A stretch of DNA of 9,848 nucleotides from Alphaproteobacteria bacterium (GTDB taxonomy: Bacteria > Pseudomonadota > Alphaproteobacteria > UBA9219), in the NCBI GenBank assembly GCA_028716765.1, contig JAQUPC010000079.1, positions 1 to 9,848 of the forward strand, given 5' to 3'. Position 1 is the first letter of the stretch, and each line of letters begins with the position of its first letter. The notes below the pieces were generated by a model. That model saw nothing but the letters and a program-made list of their open reading frames with translations. It ran no database searches and was not told where the DNA came from. Positions 6,301 through 9,848 of this stretch are shown here, in pieces. Made by a program: the position numbers and the translations under genes.

Positions 6301-6337
6301 GTTGAAAGTGAGGGGCGGCGATGAAAGTAATTTCAAC
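6301..6337. promoter_or_regulatory. spaced inverted repeat, possible operator
   Basis: GTTGAAA (6301-6307) and TTTCAAC (6331-6337) are perfect 7-bp inverted copies whose centres lie 30 bp apart, close to three helical turns. They sit in the 226-bp divergent spacer between trpB (minus) and the gene at 6441 (plus). This geometry would suit a dimeric regulator binding both half-sites on one DNA face. Seven matching bases at this distance can also arise by chance, and no regulator gene is adjacent. Confidence 0.3.
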
Positions 6338-6389
6338 ATAGACACTAATCCCGTATTGAATTATATAAATAACATACGCGAAGAAACGG

Positions 6390-6408
6390 CGCAGATTTTA
6401 CTTCTGCG
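6390..6408 (+). promoter_or_regulatory. small hairpin in the 5' leader of the 6441 gene
   Basis: CGCAGA (6390-6395) pairs with TCTGCG (6403-6408) across a 7-base T-rich loop. The stem ends 20 bp before the ribosome site AAGGAG (6428-6433). It could be a leader hairpin or a short inverted-repeat operator. There is no U-tail, so it is not a terminator. Confidence 0.3.
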
Positions 6409-6440
6409 GAAGTCAAAGATTTAAAATAAGGAGAATTAGG

Positions 6441-6932
6441 ATGAACGAAGATACAAAAAAGGCTCTTTTACGAGAAGCCTTCACTTATATTGCAGGCACG
6501 ATCGCGCAGGGGGAAGGGGCTCTTGTGAAGCCAAGGCATACCAGGGACGATGCCTTTCCCGGCTATACGGCCGTATATTCAGCTTGCGGAATTACGCTCG
6601 GTTTTGTCGAAGAACAAAAAACAGGACTTGAAAAGACATTTACGGTATTTCCGGATAAGTGCGAGGCATTGAGTCTGGAGCCAAAGCAATTTACCGCAAC
6701 CAGCTGGCATCTTGCGCTCGGGGAAAACACGCTTGATGATCCTATTGCCAAAAGACCTTCCGGGCAAAATCTAGAGCTTCTTGGCGGGCATGAAGAATCT
6801 GAATTGATTGTGGCTCTGAAAAATGCGGCGAAAGAACTCGGCTTGATGGACATTATCTCCGCAGCTGAAATTGTGAACGGAAGGGTGTATGCCACATCCC
6901 GCACGTTTACGCTAAACGATCTCAACCCGTAA
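6441..6932 (+). CDS. orphan soluble protein, 163 residues
   Basis: I do not recognise this product. It has no signal peptide or membrane segment and looks like a compact alpha/beta cytoplasmic protein. It has an N-terminal helix (about 4-22, TKKALLREAFTYIAGTIAQ), a central part with likely strands (YTAVYSACGITLGFVEEQ and KTFTVFPDKCEAL), two cysteines (C49, C74) and a helix ESELIVALKNAAKELGL (119-135) before a short strand VNGRVYATSRTFTL. The start is firm: AAGGAG lies seven bases before the ATG. Upstream DNA is AT-rich (6350-6375), suiting a promoter. The gene is transcribed away from trpBA and is separated from the ydbH operon by about 100 bp containing a CTTTTTT tract soon after its stop. 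Nothing nearby indicates its role. Confidence 0.8.
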   Translation: MNEDTKKALLREAFTYIAGTIAQGEGALVKPRHTRDDAFPGYTAVYSACGITLGFVEEQKTGLEKTFTVFPDKCEALSLEPKQFTATSWHLALGENTLDDPIAKRPSGQNLELLGGHEESELIVALKNAAKELGLMDIISAAEIVNGRVYATSRTFTLNDLNP

Positions 6933-7033
6933 CAACAGCCGACTTTTTTAATAACGGCCCATCGCGCGACACGCGTTCGTGCCCTATATTGGCCATGTTT
7001 TTCGTCCAGCGTGGGCCGATCGGAGTTGGGATT

Positions 7034-8419
7034 ATGGCTACGGTTTTCCGCGGACACAGAATTGGTTTGGCGCTGCTTGCCCTGGCGGCGATGCTTGCGT
7101 TGGCCTTTTTTTATCCGTGGAAGGGATGGCTTGAGAACAGGCTCAAGGCGGCGCTGGAGGAACAGGGCTTTCAAAACGTTCAGCTGACGCTTTCCGGCGC
7201 AAGCCTTACCGGCCTATCCCTTAAAGACGTTACGGCCGGCAAGGCGCCGCCGCTGACATTGAAAAACGTCACCTTGAATTACTCCCTGCCGGAACTGCTC
7301 ACGGGCCATGTGCGCGATCTGTCTCTCAGCGAACTGGAACTTGAAGTCCGCCAATCAGGCAAGGCATGGACAATGGGCGGCGCGCGTTTTGGACAGGCGG
7401 ACGCGCAAGCCAAAACCTCCTTTTCGATACCCGTCACGCCGGACGAACTGGCCGCCGTTCCGGCAGGCAACGCGAAACTTGATAACGGGAGTCTTCGCGT
7501 CATCACGGATATGTGGAAACTGGACGTGCCGTTAAATTTGACGTGGCAAAAGGAACCTGAGCCCAAACTCTCGGCCAAATCCGAAGGCATGAAATTTAAA
7601 ACGCAGGGCTTTGACGTAACGGCCGGCGATGCTTCCGCCGATGCGGCGCTTGTGCCGGACGAGAAGCAATGGAAGGGCCGATGGCAACTCAAGGACGTGA
7701 AAATCACGGGGGGAAACACGGAAATCCCCGCTCTTGACGGCAACGGAAGCTTAACGGCGCAGGCGGACCGGATCGCAATCCATGGCCAATTCGAAAGCGC
7801 GGATCATTCAACCAAAATCGTTTTTCAAACCGATTACTTTTTGGGCGCGCCGGAGAAATCGAAACTTACGGTTGCCGAAGCCGAAATGCCCTGGAACGGC
7901 GGGACTTTGTCGGCGCAACAGGCGGTCATGCCGTTCGGCGAAAAACAGGATATCGGTCTGAAACTTAAGGTCCGGCGCGTGGCCGCCAACGCGCTTTTGC
8001 AGCAACTAACCGGCGGACGGGCCACCGCCACGGGCACGCTCTCCGGCGATGTGCCTGTGACGCTGAAAGCGGACGGCACGATTCTTCTTCATCAAGGCAC
8101 GCTGGAAGCGGACGGGCCGGGCGTGATCTCCATGCCTCCCGACGTTATTCCCGGCGACAACGAACAGGTGGCTTTCGTGCGCAGCGTTCTCAAGAACCTG
8201 CACTATTCCCTCCTTTCCATTCAGGCCGATAGCGGCAAAGACGGCCAGCTGACGGTGCTTATGACGCTGCAAGGCCAGAACCCGGACGTTCCGGTGGGCC
8301 GGCCCGTTAAAGTGAATGTGCGTTTGAAAGGCGATGTGCTAGACTTCGTCCGGCAAAACCTCCTCTGGCTGATCAATCCCCAAAAATTTCTGGAGCAAGG
8401 CGACCATGCAAAAAAATAG
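7034..8419 (+). CDS. ydbH: YdbH-like intermembrane lipid-transport protein, short form
   Basis: YdbH is an AsmA/TamB-like protein anchored in the inner membrane that spans the periplasm as a hydrophobic beta-groove and carries phospholipids toward the outer membrane. The 461-residue product has one N-terminal membrane helix (about residues 10-27, LALLALAAMLALAFFYP) and then a long beta-rich body full of alternating hydrophobic strands, such as LTLKNVTLNYSLPELLTG. The C-terminal part (SVLKNLHYSLLSIQA, GQLTVLMTLQGQNPDVPVGRPVKVN) fits the conserved YdbH end. The E. coli protein is about 880 residues, so this is roughly half length. The identification rests largely on ynbE and ydbL following directly. 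I chose the ATG at 7034 because GGAG lies nine bases before it and the membrane helix follows; in-frame starts at 6989 (TTG) and 6995 (ATG) are possible. TATATT at 6985-6990 is a candidate -10 box. Confidence 0.85.
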   Translation: MATVFRGHRIGLALLALAAMLALAFFYPWKGWLENRLKAALEEQGFQNVQLTLSGASLTGLSLKDVTAGKAPPLTLKNVTLNYSLPELLTGHVRDLSLSELELEVRQSGKAWTMGGARFGQADAQAKTSFSIPVTPDELAAVPAGNAKLDNGSLRVITDMWKLDVPLNLTWQKEPEPKLSAKSEGMKFKTQGFDVTAGDASADAALVPDEKQWKGRWQLKDVKITGGNTEIPALDGNGSLTAQADRIAIHGQFESADHSTKIVFQTDYFLGAPEKSKLTVAEAEMPWNGGTLSAQQAVMPFGEKQDIGLKLKVRRVAANALLQQLTGGRATATGTLSGDVPVTLKADGTILLHQGTLEADGPGVISMPPDVIPGDNEQVAFVRSVLKNLHYSLLSIQADSGKDGQLTVLMTLQGQNPDVPVGRPVKVNVRLKGDVLDFVRQNLLWLINPQKFLEQGDHAKK

Positions 8420-8591
8420 CCTCATTCTTCCGGCACTGTTTCTTCTGATGGCGTGCACGCCGACGGTTCAATTGCAGGCGCCGGAAAAACCGATCGAGAT
8501 CAATCTCAACGTCAACATCGAACAGCACGTCAAAGTCGAGATTCAGAAAGACGTGCAGCAAGCCATCGCCAAAAACCCGGATGTCTTTTAA
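8406..8591 (+). CDS. ynbE: YnbE-like outer-membrane lipoprotein
   Basis: YnbE is a small outer-membrane lipoprotein that, in E. coli, multimerises in beta-strand fashion with the C-terminus of YdbH to complete the bridge between the membranes. This copy has 61 residues, the same as the E. coli protein. A short signal peptide ends in the lipobox LMAC with C17 as the lipidated residue, followed by TPTVQLQAPEKPIEINLNVN and an alternating stretch IEQHVKVEIQKDV that would form the stacking strand. The start overlaps the ydbH stop by 14 bp (8406-8419), with GGAG upstream inside ydbH, so translation is probably coupled. The residue after Cys is Thr, so the Lol system should send the protein to the outer membrane. 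Confidence 0.93.
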   Translation: MQKNSLILPALFLLMACTPTVQLQAPEKPIEINLNVNIEQHVKVEIQKDVQQAIAKNPDVF

Positions 8592-8603
8592 CAGGAGGCT
8601 CTC

Positions 8604-8939
8604 ATGAAACCGCGTTTTCTAACCGTATTGCTTCTTCTTTGTTCCTTGATGGTCCTCCCGGCGCTTCCCGCCTACGCGATGGATCTTCACGAAGCGCGCG
8701 GCGCCGGGCTGGTCGGCGAGAAGCCGGACGGCTACGTGGCCGCCGTCAAGCCGTCGCCCGAGGTTCAATCCCTCGTGGCGGAAGTCAACGCCAAGCGCCG
8801 TCAGGAATACGCCCGCATCTCGAAACAAAACGGGCAGCCCGCCGACGTGGTCGCCAAGCTGGCCGCGCAACAGGTCATCAACGGCCTTCCTGCCGGAAGC
8901 CTTTATCAGGGGCCGGACGGAAGCTGGAAAAAGCGATAG
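8604..8939 (+). CDS. ydbL: YdbL-like periplasmic protein (DUF1318)
   Basis: YdbL is a small periplasmic protein of the DUF1318 family; in E. coli it works as a chaperone-like factor limiting uncontrolled YnbE multimerisation. The 111-residue product has a clear signal peptide with cleavage expected after AYA (residue 25). The mature part shows the family pattern: LHEARGAGLVGEKPDGYVAAV, then VQSLVAEVNAKRRQEYARIS with N-A-K-R-R, then ADVVAKLAAQQVI, ending GSLYQGPDGSWKKR. Its start lies 12 bp after the ynbE stop with a strong AGGAGG at 8593-8598, so it is the third gene of the same operon. Length is close to the E. coli protein (about 108). Confidence 0.95.
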   Translation: MKPRFLTVLLLLCSLMVLPALPAYAMDLHEARGAGLVGEKPDGYVAAVKPSPEVQSLVAEVNAKRRQEYARISKQNGQPADVVAKLAAQQVINGLPAGSLYQGPDGSWKKR

Positions 8940-8949
8940 GTTCATCCGC

Positions 8950-9411
8950 TTATGTCTGCTGACCGGGCGCCCATTTCTCGCGGGTAAACCACGCCCGGCC
9001 CGGCCAGGTGTAGAGCAGGTAAAGCGCGTAAATCTGCAATCCTAAGTCCGGCACATCCGGCAAGTATTCGGCGGCGCCGTGATACGGCGGCGCCGCTGTC
9101 CACAGAGCCTGCAGCGCGAAACTCAAAAGAAGGCTGGTGCGGGCCCATGGCTTGCCCTGGCCGATTTTGAACACGAACCAGACCAACGTTAAGGCCAGTA
9201 GCGCATAAACGGCGAGCGTTACCTGAAGCAGGGTTTCCGGCGCGACCGTGAGCGCGCCCTGAAGCTGCTCGGCCATCATGGCCTGCACCTCCGGCAGGGC
9301 GCGCCACGATTGATAGACGCCGAACAGGCATATCCATGCCGTCCATGCCGCCAAAGCCCACTCGGCGCACCGCACGGCTTTCGGTTTTTCAGGTTTCCAC
9401 TTGTCCGGCAC
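8950..9411 (-). CDS. four-helix inner-membrane protein, unknown function
   Basis: The product has 153 residues and four likely membrane helices at about 16-36 (EWALAAWTAWICLFGVYQSW), 61-83, 90-107 and 121-137. A hydrophilic segment with EVQAMMAEQLQGA lies between helices 1 and 2, and a basic, Trp-rich tail (WPGRAWFTREKWAPG) follows helix 4. No catalytic or transport motif stands out and I do not recognise the family. The start is GTG at 9411, supported by AGGGG six bases before it. The N-terminus is Lys- and Arg-rich and should stay in the cytoplasm. The gene converges on ydbL with only 10 bp between stops, and is divergent from the DUF2339-like gene on the right, with which it could share a control region. 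Confidence 0.8.
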   Translation of the reverse strand: MPDKWKPEKPKAVRCAEWALAAWTAWICLFGVYQSWRALPEVQAMMAEQLQGALTVAPETLLQVTLAVYALLALTLVWFVFKIGQGKPWARTSLLLSFALQALWTAAPPYHGAAEYLPDVPDLGLQIYALYLLYTWPGRAWFTREKWAPGQQT

Positions 9412-9571
9412 AACAACCCCCTGCTTTGAAACAGTTCACGATGGCTTGCCTCTTGCAACCCTAATCCTCATGACCGGGCATGCTGGTTTTATGTGGGGAA
9501 GGAAGGTTTAATAATTTCTTAATCTACACAATTCATTTTTTAGACAATCAACAAAACAACGTGAGGGAATC
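9412..9571. promoter_or_regulatory. divergent spacer with promoters for two membrane-protein genes
   Basis: This 160-bp spacer lies between the GTG start of the four-helix protein (minus) and the ATG of the DUF2339-like gene (plus). The right half (9508-9560) is strikingly AT-rich, with TTTAATAATTTCTTAATC and TTCATTTTTT, as expected of a promoter region. No -35/-10 pair is close enough to consensus to assign. GAGGGA at 9563-9568 serves the downstream gene. Confidence 0.4.
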
Positions 9572-9848
9572 ATGGAAACGCCCCGGCTTGAAGACCGGCT
9601 AACGTCAATTGAAACGCGGCTTTCCAAAATCGAAAGCCGTTTTGGAACATCGACAGAAGCGCCGCCGGCTAAAAAGGAATCCAACCCCTGGATTCATGAT
9701 TCCTCCCCGCGTTCACCGCGACAAGAATCGGCACCATTGAATCTTCCTGAGGCAACGCAAGGAAACTGGCTCGGCATCATTGCTGTCGTCTGTTTCGTTT
9801 TAGCGGCTGGATTTATCATCAAGCTTTCTATCGATTCAGGTTGGCTAA
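9572..9848 (+). CDS. DUF2339-like membrane protein, N-terminal fragment
   Basis: Ninety-two residues are visible before the window ends. The N-terminus forms a short coiled coil (residues 4-24, RLEDRLTSIETRLSKIESRF), then a polar, Pro/Ser-rich linker (25-63), then GNWLGIIAVVCFVLAAGFIIKLS (64-86), a membrane helix followed by IDSGWL. A coiled coil, linker and then a first helix with 'NW-L-G-I-I-A...A-x-F-x-x-K-x-x-I-D-x-G-W' is the opening of DUF2339 proteins, large multi-pass membrane proteins (often more than 20 helices) of unknown function. The start ATG follows GAGGGA by a few bases. The assignment depends on this opening only, so it is moderately sure. Confidence 0.75.
   Translation, partial: METPRLEDRLTSIETRLSKIESRFGTSTEAPPAKKESNPWIHDSSPRSPRQESAPLNLPEATQGNWLGIIAVVCFVLAAGFIIKLSIDSGWL

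Overview
The window looks like chromosomal DNA of a Gram-negative bacterium, most likely an alphaproteobacterium. Most genes are moderately GC-rich. The ydbH-ynbE-ydbL outer-membrane lipid-transport operon requires a diderm envelope, and the intergenic palindromes are of the REP kind common in proteobacterial chromosomes. The taxonomic call is an inference, not proven.

Layout, left to right. (1) Bases 1-175 are the 3' end of an alpha/beta hydrolase gene. (2) Bases 176-872 have no protein gene but much structure: an inverted pair of REP-like palindromes (212-316), a 24-bp copy of the 5' end of a tRNA gene followed by a hairpin element (410-525), an intact tRNA-Ser(GGA) (533-625), a 30-bp perfect palindrome acting as its probable terminator, and GC-rich stem-loops (724-791). 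(3) Bases 873-1508 carry an AT-rich orphan gene whose product has an R-N-x3-H motif like the HEPN RNase signature; with the tRNA it looks like a small acquired patch. (4) A YphB-like aldose 1-epimerase (1769-2740) converges on a small orphan gene (2797-3108, minus). (5) After about 500 bp of non-coding DNA comes a nitroreductase-family gene (3619-4206), convergent with trpBA (minus, 4219-6214), whose two genes overlap by 14 bp and encode both tryptophan synthase subunits. (6) Divergent from trpB is a 163-residue orphan gene (6441-6932). (7) Bases 7034-8939 are a tight three-gene operon, ydbH-ynbE-ydbL, with a YdbH about half the length of the E. coli protein. (8) A four-helix inner-membrane protein (8950-9411, minus) converges on it. 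(9) The window ends inside a DUF2339-like membrane-protein gene (from 9572).

Functionally this is mostly housekeeping: sugar anomer interconversion, flavin redox chemistry, the last two steps of tryptophan synthesis, and phospholipid transport between the membranes. The parts that deserve a second look are the tRNA-Ser neighbourhood with its partial tRNA copy, palindromes and HEPN-like gene; the unusual TrpA/TrpB sequence types without trpF beside them; and the short YdbH in an otherwise canonical YdbH-YnbE-YdbL set. I see no CRISPR array, transposase, integrase or obvious multi-gene defence system.
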